This document shows, one piece after another, positions 26,113-35,300 of a DNA stretch of 64,000 bases (its first letter is position 1; every line of letters begins with the position of its first letter). The translations under genes and the position numbers were made by a program. The DNA comes from Paenibacillus taichungensis. GTDB taxonomy: Bacteria > Bacillota > Bacilli > Paenibacillales > Paenibacillaceae. The notes under the pieces are model-generated. The model saw only the letters and a program-made list of their open reading frames with translations. It had not been told where the DNA came from and did not search any database. The stretch lies in NCBI RefSeq assembly GCF_003287275.1, contig NZ_QEVW01000008.1:248001-312000 (forward strand). Reading direction: 5' to 3'.

Positions 26113-27057
26113 ATGTTCTCCAATCCTGACTTTCGAGTTTTTGATATCCATGCCCATCTGCCTTATAAACTTTTGTTTTCCTCATATAAAAACCACGAAC
26201 TGGTGACGCGATATGGCAAGGAACGAAGTGAGCGAATGCGACTAACCTGGGATTTCCCGGCGGTGGAGGAGCAGGGAGAGGAAGCAGCACGGCCGTTAAT
26301 TGAACGGTGGGTAGATGAATTGGACAAATACAATATTGCCGGACTTAACTTTCTGACGGCTCTGGATAATGACAATCTGGCTGAACAAATATCCATATAC
26401 CCGGATCGGTTTACCGGCTTCGCCTATCATCCCATTGAAAATGAAGATGCATCCATAGAGCTTCGTCGGGCGGTTGATGAGCTCGGATTGCGAGGATATA
26501 AGTTGTTTGGTCCCCTCACCCAGATTCCCTTTGACTCCCCTTCGCTTGATCCGGTGTGGGCGTTTCTTGCGGAGCGCCGCCTGCCTGTCCTGATTCATTT
26601 TGGCATGCTTGGTCATGCCGGAGGCATCGTTCATCATCCCAACATCAATCCGCTTGCCATCTTTAACACGGCCCGTGCTTACCCGGATATTCCGTTCATT
26701 ATCCCTCATTTTGGCGCAGGCTATTTCCAGGAACTGCTTCATCTAAGCTGGAGCTGCCCTAACGTCTACATCGACACATCGGGTTCCAATCAGTGGGTAC
26801 GCTGGATGCCATACGAGCTGAATCTGGAGATATTATTTCGAAAAACCTACGAACTGTTGGGTCCGGAGCGAATTATCTTTGGAACGGATGCAAGCGGATT
26901 TCCACGTGGTTATCCCTATCGTTATTTGCAGGATCAGGTGCGTGTATGCCGTGAACTTCGCTTCCCTGAAGCAGACATTGAACTCATTTTCGGAAATAAC
27001 GCAAGACGTTTATTGAAGCTGCCTGTTGGCAAAGCCGTCGGTTCCATCAACGCGTAA
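26113..27057 (+). CDS. amidohydrolase-2 family hydrolase
   Basis: A 314-aa TIM-barrel metallohydrolase. Metal motif FDIHAHLP near residues 10-17, RLPVLIHFGM, IPHFGAGYFQ and catalytic Asp in IIFGTDASGFP. It belongs to the same superfamily as the enzyme at 4203 but is only distantly similar. It follows the lyase gene by 18 bp with AAGGAG upstream and precedes the binding-protein gene. In this setting it may hydrolyse or decarboxylate the compound imported by the transporter or released by the lyase. Substrate unknown. Confidence 0.87.
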   Translation: MFSNPDFRVFDIHAHLPYKLLFSSYKNHELVTRYGKERSERMRLTWDFPAVEEQGEEAARPLIERWVDELDKYNIAGLNFLTALDNDNLAEQISIYPDRFTGFAYHPIENEDASIELRRAVDELGLRGYKLFGPLTQIPFDSPSLDPVWAFLAERRLPVLIHFGMLGHAGGIVHHPNINPLAIFNTARAYPDIPFIIPHFGAGYFQELLHLSWSCPNVYIDTSGSNQWVRWMPYELNLEILFRKTYELLGPERIIFGTDASGFPRGYPYRYLQDQVRVCRELRFPEADIELIFGNNARRLLKLPVGKAVGSINA

Positions 27058-27122
27058 GTCAAGGAAATAAAGAACGGGGTATAACACTTTTGTTGCAAAA
27101 GAGGGGAGAGTGGCTTCACTTG

Positions 27123-28469
27123 ATGGAATCTGGTTACTTTTCATTCAGACCAAGCAAGACCATGCAATTATTGATTGCAGGTTTACTCTTATTGAGCATT
27201 ACAGCTTGTTCAACCAAGCCATCTGAAGAGTCCGGTTCAGCAGCTGTTACAGCTTCGGGTGATCAGACGGAGCCTATCACGATTGAGTACTGGCAGTACG
27301 AATTTCCAGCCAAGGTTGAACTGATCAATACCTTAATCCAGGAATTCGAGACTGAACATCCCAACATCAAAGTCAAACAAACCAATTTTCCGTACGACCA
27401 GTACAATCAAAAGGTGGCTACACTTGTTCCCGCTGGAAAAGGACCGGATGTCATCAATCTGTATTACGGCTGGCTGCCCAAATATGTGCAATCCGGTTAT
27501 TTACAGCCGCTGCCTGAAAGCAGCTTTCCCGGCATCTCAGAGGCATTTTTCCCTTTTGTGGATACAGCCAAATTAAATGGAAGCTATTATGCTCTGCCTA
27601 CAGGCGTGAGAACGCTGGGGTTGTTTTATAACAAGGACCTGTTCACCAAGGCTGGACTTGATCCCGACAAACCGCCGACGACTTGGGAAGAGCTTGTCTC
27701 GGATGCCAAGGCATTAACGGAAACGGACAAAAACGGCCAGTTGGTGACAGAGGGTTTCGCGTGGGAACCGGGTTCCCAGCTTCATCACTGGTTCCGAGAC
27801 GGATTGTTATATCAAGCGGGAGGCAAGGATACGAGCGAGGATCGTCGGAAAATTCTGTGGAATGATACACCCGCAGGGCTTGAAGCATTCAAATATCTGG
27901 TTGATTTTGCAACTGTGCATAAGGTGGGCATTAACGGATTTTACACCGATGATGCCAATGCATTCAAAACGGGCCATGCTGCAATTAACGTGGATGGTTC
28001 ATATCGATTGGGATCTATCAAAAAAGACGCACCCGATTTGAATTTTGCTGTCGCACCGCTGCCGGGTTATAAAGGAAAATCCACACAGGCTTCATTCTGG
28101 GCCAATGCGATACCGGCCAATGTTACCGGAGAGAAGTTGGAAGCAGCGACAACATTCCTGCAGTTTTTGATCAGCAAGGGCGTTCAGGAACAATGGGTGG
28201 AGAAGGTCGGTGAACTTCCTGCACAGAAAGAAGTCGCTCTTCAGGATAAGTATGTGAATGACCCGCTGCTTGGCCCTTTTATCTCCCAACTGAACGATGC
28301 CAATGCCCACTTCTTCATTGATGAGACGCAGGAGCGTACATTGTTTGTGAACGCTGTGGATGAGGTGCTGCTTAATCATGTGCCGGAAGAGCAGGCTTTC
28401 AATGATCTGGTGACCAAAACCCAGAAGCTCTATGACGACTACTGGGCGAAACAGGATAAGAAAAAATAA
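27123..28469 (+). CDS. CUT1-type ABC transporter binding lipoprotein
   Basis: A 448-aa family 1 solute-binding protein. Signal segment with lipobox SITAC (Cys29), then Ser/Glu-rich linker, then TIEYWQYEFPAKVELINTLIQEF, VPAGKGPDVINLYYGW and LGLFYNKDLFTKAGLDPD. Start uncertain by one codon: GAGGGGAGAG is followed by TTG 27120 and ATG 27123. Family members usually bind sugars, but some bind glycerophosphodiesters or other polar compounds. The neighbouring lyase, amidohydrolase and amine oxidase suggest an amino-acid or amide conjugate. Two permeases follow; no ATPase gene is present. Confidence 0.9.
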   Translation: MESGYFSFRPSKTMQLLIAGLLLLSITACSTKPSEESGSAAVTASGDQTEPITIEYWQYEFPAKVELINTLIQEFETEHPNIKVKQTNFPYDQYNQKVATLVPAGKGPDVINLYYGWLPKYVQSGYLQPLPESSFPGISEAFFPFVDTAKLNGSYYALPTGVRTLGLFYNKDLFTKAGLDPDKPPTTWEELVSDAKALTETDKNGQLVTEGFAWEPGSQLHHWFRDGLLYQAGGKDTSEDRRKILWNDTPAGLEAFKYLVDFATVHKVGINGFYTDDANAFKTGHAAINVDGSYRLGSIKKDAPDLNFAVAPLPGYKGKSTQASFWANAIPANVTGEKLEAATTFLQFLISKGVQEQWVEKVGELPAQKEVALQDKYVNDPLLGPFISQLNDANAHFFIDETQERTLFVNAVDEVLLNHVPEEQAFNDLVTKTQKLYDDYWAKQDKKK

Positions 28470-28496
28470 GCTCTCATTCAAGGAGGCTGCGCAGCT

Positions 28497-29441
28497 ATGA
28501 GGAGTACCGGAGTGATCCCTTCGCGGCCGAAACGGCGTTTATGGTTCGGATCGGGAATAGGAAGACTCAATTACAGACATAAACAGCGGTTATTCATTTA
28601 TGGCGGTTTGTTGATTCCGCTGATCTATTTTGTAGTCATCCGCATCTTGCCGATTCTGTATTCCTTTAACGTGAGCTTTCGCGAATGGGGCATGCTGTCA
28701 CCGGATAAACCCTTTGTGGGCTTTGATAATTATGCTACGTTGCTAAGTGACCCTCTGTTTCTTAAGTCGCTGGTGAACACAGGAATTTACGTCGTTGTTG
28801 GTGTACCTGCACAGTTGATTGCCGGATTAATCGTGGCTCTTCTTCTCCAGCAAGTGGGAAAGCTGCGCGGACTGTTCAGGACGGCCTACTTTATTCCGTA
28901 TGTAACCAGTGTAGTGGCGGTAAGCTGGATATTCCGGTGGCTGCTGATGAAGAACGGGATTGTAAATGCTCTATTTATTGAGTTGGGCCTTGGTCCGCAA
29001 TCTTTCCTGTATTCGCCCTCACAGGCCATCTTCTGGATTATTGCGGTGATGGTATGGCAGAATATTGGCTTTCAGATGCTCATTTTCCTGGCGGGCCTGC
29101 AAAACATCCCCAAATTGTATTATGAAGCGGCTGCGATAGACGGAGCCACGGGTTGGCAGCGCTTTGTGCATATTACGATCCCTCTATTGAACCCAGTCAT
29201 GCTTCTATCTGTCGTCATGGCAAGCATCGGGTTTCTGCAATCCTTCACTCAGGTGCTGAATATGACTGGCGGCGGACCGTTGGACTCCACCATATCTGTC
29301 GTGCTTCATATATACAATTTGGCTTTCAAGAGTTTTGATATGGGTCTGGCTTCGGCAGCGACTGTTATTCTGTTTGTCATCATATTCATACTGACACTGA
29401 TTCAGCTTAAAGTGCTGGGTAGCCGTTTTCAACAGGAATAA
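28497..29441 (+). CDS. CUT1-type ABC transporter permease (MalF/UgpA-like)
   Basis: A 314-aa permease with six TM helices following a basic cytoplasmic tail of about 30 residues (RPKRRLWFGSGIGRLNYRHK). EAA loop: EAAAIDGATGWQRFVHITIPLL. AAGGAGG lies 10 bp before ATG and the gene follows the binding-protein gene by 27 bp. It forms the channel with the permease at 29467. Confidence 0.92.
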   Translation: MRSTGVIPSRPKRRLWFGSGIGRLNYRHKQRLFIYGGLLIPLIYFVVIRILPILYSFNVSFREWGMLSPDKPFVGFDNYATLLSDPLFLKSLVNTGIYVVVGVPAQLIAGLIVALLLQQVGKLRGLFRTAYFIPYVTSVVAVSWIFRWLLMKNGIVNALFIELGLGPQSFLYSPSQAIFWIIAVMVWQNIGFQMLIFLAGLQNIPKLYYEAAAIDGATGWQRFVHITIPLLNPVMLLSVVMASIGFLQSFTQVLNMTGGGPLDSTISVVLHIYNLAFKSFDMGLASAATVILFVIIFILTLIQLKVLGSRFQQE

Positions 29442-29466
29442 AAGGAAAGGAGGGTGCTTTTCAAGC

Positions 29467-30327
29467 ATGAGCAGATCTGCCGCATGGGCCGATACCCGAA
29501 CAATGCTCCGCTGGAAACGTTCCGGGTCACTGATCAGTTATGGTTTACTTACGCTCGGACTTGGTTTGATGGTGTTTCCGTTTCTATGGATGATATCGAC
29601 GTCGTTCAAGACGCTGGATGAAATCTACTCTCTAAGCCTCATCCCTTCCAGAGTCACATGGGACAATTATGCGGCCATTTTTCAGGGAACCCCATTTCCC
29701 CGCTGGATGTTGAACAGCCTATATGTAGCCGTCATTGCCACCGTGAGCGTTTGCGTATTTGATTCCATTACGGGATACATTCTGGCCAAATTTAGCTTCT
29801 GGGGGAAACAGGTTATTTTTGTACTCATTCTGAGTACATTAATGGTGCCGACTGAAATGCTGATTATTCCATGGTATCTTGTGTCCAGCAGTTTCAACGG
29901 CATGGATACATACTGGGGTATTTTGTTTCCAGGTTTAATATCCGGGTTTGGCATTTTTCTAATGAAGCAATTCATGGAATCCCTTCCTTCGGAATTACTG
30001 GACGCGGCACGAATGGATGGCATGGGAGAATGGGGCATTTTCCTTCGGATTGCTGTTCCGCTGGTTAGACCAGCGTTTGCCACCCTCTGCATTCTGACAT
30101 TCCTGGGCAGTTGGAATTCATTCATCTGGCCGCTTATTATTACGCAGAGTGAGGAGATGTTTACGATTCCGGTCGGCATGGCTTTCTTCTCCAGCGAGGC
30201 CAAGGACAGCAGCAACTGGGTGCAGATTATGACTGGAGCAACACTTTCGGTTCTGCCATTGATCGTTCTCTTTCTGTGCTTCCAGAAGCAGATCATTCGT
30301 GGCATTGCTACAACAGGGCTCAAATAG
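29467..30327 (+). CDS. CUT1-type ABC transporter permease (MalG/UgpE-like)
   Basis: A 286-aa six-TM permease; the EAA motif LDAARMDGMGEWGIFLRIAVPL has Asp-Ala-Ala in place of Glu-Ala-Ala. AAAGGAGGG is 12 bp upstream. Last gene of the lyase/amidohydrolase/transporter operon, closed by the terminator at 30376-30416. Confidence 0.92.
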   Translation: MSRSAAWADTRTMLRWKRSGSLISYGLLTLGLGLMVFPFLWMISTSFKTLDEIYSLSLIPSRVTWDNYAAIFQGTPFPRWMLNSLYVAVIATVSVCVFDSITGYILAKFSFWGKQVIFVLILSTLMVPTEMLIIPWYLVSSSFNGMDTYWGILFPGLISGFGIFLMKQFMESLPSELLDAARMDGMGEWGIFLRIAVPLVRPAFATLCILTFLGSWNSFIWPLIITQSEEMFTIPVGMAFFSSEAKDSSNWVQIMTGATLSVLPLIVLFLCFQKQIIRGIATTGLK

Positions 30328-30375
30328 CATTAAAGCGTCGGACTTTTTTTATAGAAAAACAGAACACTACAATAC

Positions 30376-30416
30376 AAAACAAAGCCGGTTACCCCGTCAG
30401 GGGTCCGGTTTGTTTT
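30376..30416 (+). terminator. intrinsic terminator of the lyase/transporter operon
   Basis: AAAACAAA-CCGG pairs with CCGGTTTGTTTT (one bulged G) with an inner CCCC/GGGG stem; the 3' arm itself is T-rich. Confidence 0.75.
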
Positions 30417-30556
30417 ATTACATAAAAATGAAAAGGTCATACGTGCAATGAAGCGGTGCATTTTCCATATGGAAATGGGTGATTCGTCCATGGAAGGCCG
30501 GACCGACCTTGGATATAATCGGAGACTAAAGCCGTAGCAACCAGGAGGAATCTTTA

Positions 30557-31393
30557 TTGAAACAAGTGATGAGACATGACGGAACAGAACCAGAGGTAAC
30601 GTTGCCGGGAACAACCTTTTACCGCATGCGTGCAGAACAGACCGAAAGAGAGTATGAGATCAGAGTTTGGGTGCCGGAGGGTACCCCGCCAGCTTCAGGA
30701 TATCCCGTGATCTATCTGCTGGATGCCAATGCGGTGTTTGGTACGATGGTTGAGGCCATGCGTGTACAATCTTTACGCCCGGAGAAGACCGGGGTTGTGC
30801 CGTCAGTTATTGTTGGCGTTGGGTATGCAGTCCGGGAACCCTTTCCACCGGACAGGCACTATGATTTTATGATGTCGGTTCCCGAAGGGGAATTACCCCG
30901 GAGACCGGATGGAGCAACTTGGCCGGAGCATGGCGGCGCTGAAGCATTCACCCTGTTTATCGAGGAACAATTGAAGCCGGATATTGAACGACGCTATCCT
31001 ATCGACCGGAGCAGACAATCCGTTGTGGGGCACTCGCTGGGCGGATTATTTGTTTTGCAGTTGTTACTGGAACGTCCGGGAACCTACCGAAATTACATTG
31101 CAGGTAGTCCGTCTCTTCATTGGAACTCGGCATGGATCGCCCAGCAGCAAGAGACGTTTACTTCCCGTTTGCTGGATAACCGTACGGAAATTCATATTTT
31201 ACTTGCATCAGGAGAACTGGAGGGGAGTCATACCAGCGGGGTAATTGAACGTTCCCGAGCGTTTACCGAATGGTTGAACCATTCCGATGCAAGTGGAGTC
31301 CGCGCTGATTTTATCTGTTTTGAAGATGAGGGTCACGTCTCAGTATTACCTGTGTTGATCAGCAGGGCACTGCGATTTGCATCCAGAGATTGA
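30557..31393 (+). CDS. Fes/IroE-type siderophore esterase (alpha/beta hydrolase)
   Basis: A 278-aa alpha/beta hydrolase of the esterase D / IroE type (COG2819-like). Nucleophile Ser in VVGHSLGGLFVLQ and catalytic His probably in FEDEGHVSVLP. The N-terminal YEIRVWVPEGTPPASGYPVIYLLD is typical. No signal peptide, so it would open ferri-siderophore trilactones or esters inside the cell to release iron. TTG start with AGGAGGAA 6 bp upstream. It precedes the Btr-like regulator and siderophore transporter, and a second esterase ends the locus. Confidence 0.85.
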   Translation: MKQVMRHDGTEPEVTLPGTTFYRMRAEQTEREYEIRVWVPEGTPPASGYPVIYLLDANAVFGTMVEAMRVQSLRPEKTGVVPSVIVGVGYAVREPFPPDRHYDFMMSVPEGELPRRPDGATWPEHGGAEAFTLFIEEQLKPDIERRYPIDRSRQSVVGHSLGGLFVLQLLLERPGTYRNYIAGSPSLHWNSAWIAQQQETFTSRLLDNRTEIHILLASGELEGSHTSGVIERSRAFTEWLNHSDASGVRADFICFEDEGHVSVLPVLISRALRFASRD

Positions 31394-31468
31394 ACGGATT
31401 AGCACGATTATGAAAGAACTAGTAGATGCGGGGGCCTCCGAAAATTTGATATACTGATTAATAGTTAT

Positions 31469-31483
31469 TGAGAATGGTTATCA
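31469..31483. promoter_or_regulatory. Fur-box-like site before the Btr-like regulator
   Basis: TGAGAATGGTTATCA matches the 7-1-7 Fur box TGATAAT-N-ATTATCA with two mismatches, about 20 bp before the gene start. Confidence 0.6.
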
Positions 31484-31502
31484 AATGGAGGCCTGTAAAT
31501 AG

Positions 31503-33146
31503 ATGATTTCCCCTAACATATATACGAATCAAGAAATGGATTCCACGTATGCACTCGACAGATTGACTATAAAATTGCGTGATATAGAGAAAATGAAATC
31601 CACTTCAGACTGGAACATTCCCCAGCAGCATACCTCATCTTATGTGCTTGTCATGGTCACAGGTGGTGAAGCCTTACTGACACTGGATCGGGGGTCTATC
31701 CATATCCATGCACAAGGCGTTTATTCCTGTGTACCCGAATCCACTTTTGGGCTGACTTCTTTCGGAGATGAAGGAGCCGAAGTAACGATCATGCGGTTTG
31801 ATCTTTATCAAGAGCTGCATGATGATCCTGACACCTTGCATGTGGTTAAAGATACCCCGATGTTCAGATCTGGCAAGGAGCTGGCGGTGTCTCCAACCGT
31901 TCAGCTCTCATTTATGTGCGAAGAAATACACAACCTGTGGCATAGTGGCAGGGCCATGGGGCATTTTCAGGCACATGTGCAGTTTCTCCAACTGCTCGCA
32001 AGCCTTACAGAAGCATCACCTCCGCTCAAGGAAGATTCCCAGATGATGATCCAGCGTACCAAAGATTATATCGATGAGCATTCCAATGAGAATCTAACCG
32101 TGGAATATCTGGCAGGCATGGCCGGGCTGAGTCCGAAATATTATGTGGACCTGTTCAAGCGAAGATACGGAATGAGTACAACCGATTATATCTCTTCACT
32201 CCGCATTAACCGGGCGAAGCAACTGATGGCCGGTACTGAAATGCGTCTGCGGGATATTGCCCATCAGGTCGGATACCAGGACGAATTTTATTTCAGTCGC
32301 AAATTTAAAAAAGCCATGGGAATATCCCCTTCGGTATATATGAATAGCCGCCGCCGTAAAATTGCCGCTTATCACATTGCGATTACAGGACATTTGCTAG
32401 CCCTGAACATGATTCCCTATGCGGCACCGCTGCACCCGAAATGGACGTCGTATTATTATCGAATGTATGGTAAAGACATCCCTGTGCATCTGAGTGCCTA
32501 TCGGATTGACATGGAATGGCAATCCAAAATTCAGGCTCTGCAGGAGCATCAGCCAGACCTGATTATCAGTTACGACCACTTGCGACCTGAGGAGAAAGCA
32601 CAGCTTGAAGGTATTGCGCCGGTTCATTACCTCACAGTCTCAGATCACAACTGGCGATCACAGCTTCAGATTCTGGCTGAACATCTGGGGGCACAGCAGG
32701 ATGCCAAGAGTTGGCTGGAAACTTATGATCATAAGTCGGATCAGGTCAAAACGATGATGCAGCAGAAGCTTGGCAACGAGAAGGTTGTCGTTGTCCGTTT
32801 GTTAAAACATCAGTTCACACGTTATTGTTCACCTTCCATGTTGCAAGTGTTATATGGAGATTTGGCAGTCAAACCAGCCCATATCAGTGAAGAAGGGGAA
32901 ATATATAACGAGCCGATTACACTGGAACAACTGGATGAAATGCAGACCGATTGGATATTTCTGATGGTATGTCAGGAGAGTGAGACGTTATCCTTCTGGG
33001 AGGATGTTCAGAAAACCTCCTTGTGGCAAAATATAAAATCTGTTCAGAATAACCGGTTGTTCATCATCCCGGCTGATCCCTGGCTTGAGAACTCGCCCCT
33101 CGCCAACGAACGCATCCTGGACGATCTGATGGATCGCTATCGGTGA
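31503..33146 (+). CDS. btr: AraC-type regulator with C-terminal siderophore-binding domain (Btr-like)
   Basis: A 547-aa activator. An N-terminal cupin-like AraC arm (1-150) is followed by the AraC double helix-turn-helix (about 180-285), which reads NLTVEYLAGMAGLSPKYY and LRDIAHQVGYQDEFYFSRKFK. The C-terminal part (about 300-547) is a periplasmic-binding-protein type III domain like FeuA. This architecture is that of Bacillus Btr, which binds ferri-bacillibactin and activates the feu genes. Here it directly precedes a FeuA-like gene, and Fur-like boxes flank it on both sides. The symbol is by homology; ligand identity is not established. Confidence 0.88.
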   Translation: MISPNIYTNQEMDSTYALDRLTIKLRDIEKMKSTSDWNIPQQHTSSYVLVMVTGGEALLTLDRGSIHIHAQGVYSCVPESTFGLTSFGDEGAEVTIMRFDLYQELHDDPDTLHVVKDTPMFRSGKELAVSPTVQLSFMCEEIHNLWHSGRAMGHFQAHVQFLQLLASLTEASPPLKEDSQMMIQRTKDYIDEHSNENLTVEYLAGMAGLSPKYYVDLFKRRYGMSTTDYISSLRINRAKQLMAGTEMRLRDIAHQVGYQDEFYFSRKFKKAMGISPSVYMNSRRRKIAAYHIAITGHLLALNMIPYAAPLHPKWTSYYYRMYGKDIPVHLSAYRIDMEWQSKIQALQEHQPDLIISYDHLRPEEKAQLEGIAPVHYLTVSDHNWRSQLQILAEHLGAQQDAKSWLETYDHKSDQVKTMMQQKLGNEKVVVVRLLKHQFTRYCSPSMLQVLYGDLAVKPAHISEEGEIYNEPITLEQLDEMQTDWIFLMVCQESETLSFWEDVQKTSLWQNIKSVQNNRLFIIPADPWLENSPLANERILDDLMDRYR

Positions 33147-33212
33147 AAAATCCATAGAGATTCAGGACAGAGTCCATGGTTCTGTTGGTCAATCTTGTTT
33201 ATCATTCAATAA

Positions 33213-33227
33213 TGATTATTATTCTCA
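33213..33227. promoter_or_regulatory. Fur box before the siderophore transporter operon
   Basis: TGATTATTATTCTCA matches TGATAAT-N-ATTATCA with two mismatches, inside the AT-rich promoter region 37 bp before the binding-protein start. Confidence 0.72.
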
Positions 33228-33263
33228 ATTAGAATAATCGAAATTGAAGGGGGATCACCAGAG

Positions 33264-34268
33264 ATGAGAAAGAAATTGGGGTTATGTTTGGTCATGATAT
33301 GTATGCTCGCTGTATTGGGAGCGTGCGGCAATAAAGAGGACGCGTCAGGGACTGCTGAGAATTCGGCTTCGACCGGAACCACGGCAACGACCGATCAAAC
33401 GGATACAGCTGAGGCAGCTGAAGGCAGCACACGCACCATTAAATACTTAGATCAGGAGTACACGGTTCCTACAGAGGTTAGCCGTATTGTAATTACCGGT
33501 TCCATGGAAGCCATGGAGGATGCACTGGTTCTTGATGTACATCCGGTAGGGGCTATTACTTTTGGCGGCGAATTCCCGGAGATGTATGCTTCTATCACGG
33601 ATCAGGCTGATTCCATTGGGCAGAAGATTGAGCCTAACTTTGAAACCATTTTGTCCCTGAAACCGGATATTATTCTGGGTTCCACGAAGTTTAAGCCTGA
33701 AGTGGCCGAGCAGTTAAGCAAAATTGCGCCGTTTATCCAGGTGTCTCATATTGCTACAGATTGGGAGTCTAACCTGAATCTGCTGGCTGAGCTGACAGGC
33801 AAGCAGGAACAGGCCAAACAGGAGATTGAACAGTATAAGGCTGCTCTGACTACTGCCCAGGCTGAACTTGGGGACAAACTGGAAAACAAAAAAGTGCTGG
33901 CAGTACGTATTCGTAACGGACAAATGTATGTGTATCCTGAGTCTGTCTTTGTGAATCCGATCCTGTATGGAGACCTTGGATTCCAGGTTCCGGCCGAGAT
34001 TCAGGCAGCCAAAGCACAGGAAGCACTTTCGGTGGAGAAGTTTGCAGAGATGAACCCGGATTACGTGTTTGTACAATTTGAGACATCCGAGAACTCCGAC
34101 ACCCCGAATGCCCTGACAGATCTGCAGAACAACCCGATTATCCAGAAGACAACTGCGCTGAAAGAAAATCATGCTTTTGTCAATGTCATTGATCCATTGG
34201 CTGAAGGTGGTCCGGCCTGGAGTCGTATTGAATTCCTGAAAGCAGCCGTTGAGCAGTTATCCAAATAA
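33264..34268 (+). CDS. feuA: FeuA-like iron-siderophore binding lipoprotein
   Basis: A 334-aa type III (FepB/BtuF-like) binding protein. Lipobox VLGAC (Cys21) followed by a Ser/Thr-rich linker. The mature start is KYLDQEYTVPTEVSRIVITG, and SLKPDIILGSTKFKPE is typical of siderophore binders. AAGGGGGAT lies 8 bp before ATG. First gene of the Fur/Btr-controlled uptake operon. It would present a catecholate-type siderophore to the two permeases downstream. Ligand class is inferred from the Btr-FeuABC arrangement. Confidence 0.9.
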   Translation: MRKKLGLCLVMICMLAVLGACGNKEDASGTAENSASTGTTATTDQTDTAEAAEGSTRTIKYLDQEYTVPTEVSRIVITGSMEAMEDALVLDVHPVGAITFGGEFPEMYASITDQADSIGQKIEPNFETILSLKPDIILGSTKFKPEVAEQLSKIAPFIQVSHIATDWESNLNLLAELTGKQEQAKQEIEQYKAALTTAQAELGDKLENKKVLAVRIRNGQMYVYPESVFVNPILYGDLGFQVPAEIQAAKAQEALSVEKFAEMNPDYVFVQFETSENSDTPNALTDLQNNPIIQKTTALKENHAFVNVIDPLAEGGPAWSRIEFLKAAVEQLSK

Positions 34269-34280
34269 TTAGAGCAAGGC

Positions 34281-35300
34281 GTGTATACTCCTATGCATAA
34301 AAGAAGATTGAATCCGGTGGTGCTGTTCGCAGCAGCACCTCTGTTCATTGCAGTTACCATTCTGGCATCGGTCATGTACGGAGCCAAGAGCATTGACGTT
34401 TCGACCATCACAGCAGCCATTTTTCATTTTGATACAGAGAGCATCGATCACCAGATTATCGTGTCATCCCGGCTCCCACGTGTCATTGGAGCTCTATTGA
34501 TCGGGGCTTTTCTGGCGGTGTCAGGTGCACTCATGCAGGGGATGACAAGAAATTATCTTGCATCCCCTTCCATTATGGGGGTATCCGATGGATCTGTAGT
34601 GGTCATCACCTTATGTATGGTATTTATGCCGAATACGACATCCCTTGGCCTTATATTTTACTCTTTGGCGGGATCGGCACTAGGAGCAGGACTGGTATTC
34701 TTCATAGCCTGGTTACTGCCAGGCGGCATGTCGCCTGTTCGGCTTGCCATTCTGGGCACGATTATTGGTACATTCCTCGGTGGTGTATCTCAGGCCGTGG
34801 CTACCTATTATCAGGTGTCTCAAACAATCAGTTTCTGGTATAACGCCAGATTGCATCAGATGGACCCGGGCATGATCAAGCTGATTATTCCATTTGCTGT
34901 AGTGGGACTGGCGATAGCCATCATCCTTTCCAAGTCCATTACCATTCTGTCGATGGGTGATGATGTGGCAACAAGCCTGGGGCAGCGTACCGGATGGGTT
35001 AAGGCCTTATCAATACTAAGTGTGGTTATACTGACTGGAATATCTGTAGCTTTGGCGGGCAAAATCGCTTTTGTCGGTTTGTTGGTTCCGCATATTACCC
35101 GATTTCTCTTCGGGGTGGATTACCGCTGGGTTATTCCGTGTTCCGCTGTATTGGGCGGGTTCTTTTTGGCTTGGTGTGACATCCTTAGCCGTTTCATTAA
35201 CTCTCCGTTTGAAACACCAATTGGAGTCGTCACCGCATTATTCGGCGTTCCCTTCTTCCTTTATCTGATCAAAACCAAAGGAGGGGGAAAACATGCCTGA
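34281..35300 (+). CDS. feuB: FecCD-family siderophore ABC permease (FeuB-like)
   Basis: A 339-aa polytopic permease of the FecCD family with about ten TM helices. Markers: SSRLPRVIGALLIGAFLAVSGALMQGMTRN, shown here as two joined motifs SSRLPRVIGALL and SGALMQGMTRN, and GKIAFVGLLVPHITRFL near the C-terminus. A GTG start at 34281, 12 bp after the binding-protein stop, or ATG 34293 four codons later, are both possible. It overlaps the next permease by 8 nt. Confidence 0.9.
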   Translation: MYTPMHKRRLNPVVLFAAAPLFIAVTILASVMYGAKSIDVSTITAAIFHFDTESIDHQIIVSSRLPRVIGALLIGAFLAVSGALMQGMTRNYLASPSIMGVSDGSVVVITLCMVFMPNTTSLGLIFYSLAGSALGAGLVFFIAWLLPGGMSPVRLAILGTIIGTFLGGVSQAVATYYQVSQTISFWYNARLHQMDPGMIKLIIPFAVVGLAIAIILSKSITILSMGDDVATSLGQRTGWVKALSILSVVILTGISVALAGKIAFVGLLVPHITRFLFGVDYRWVIPCSAVLGGFFLAWCDILSRFINSPFETPIGVVTALFGVPFFLYLIKTKGGGKHA

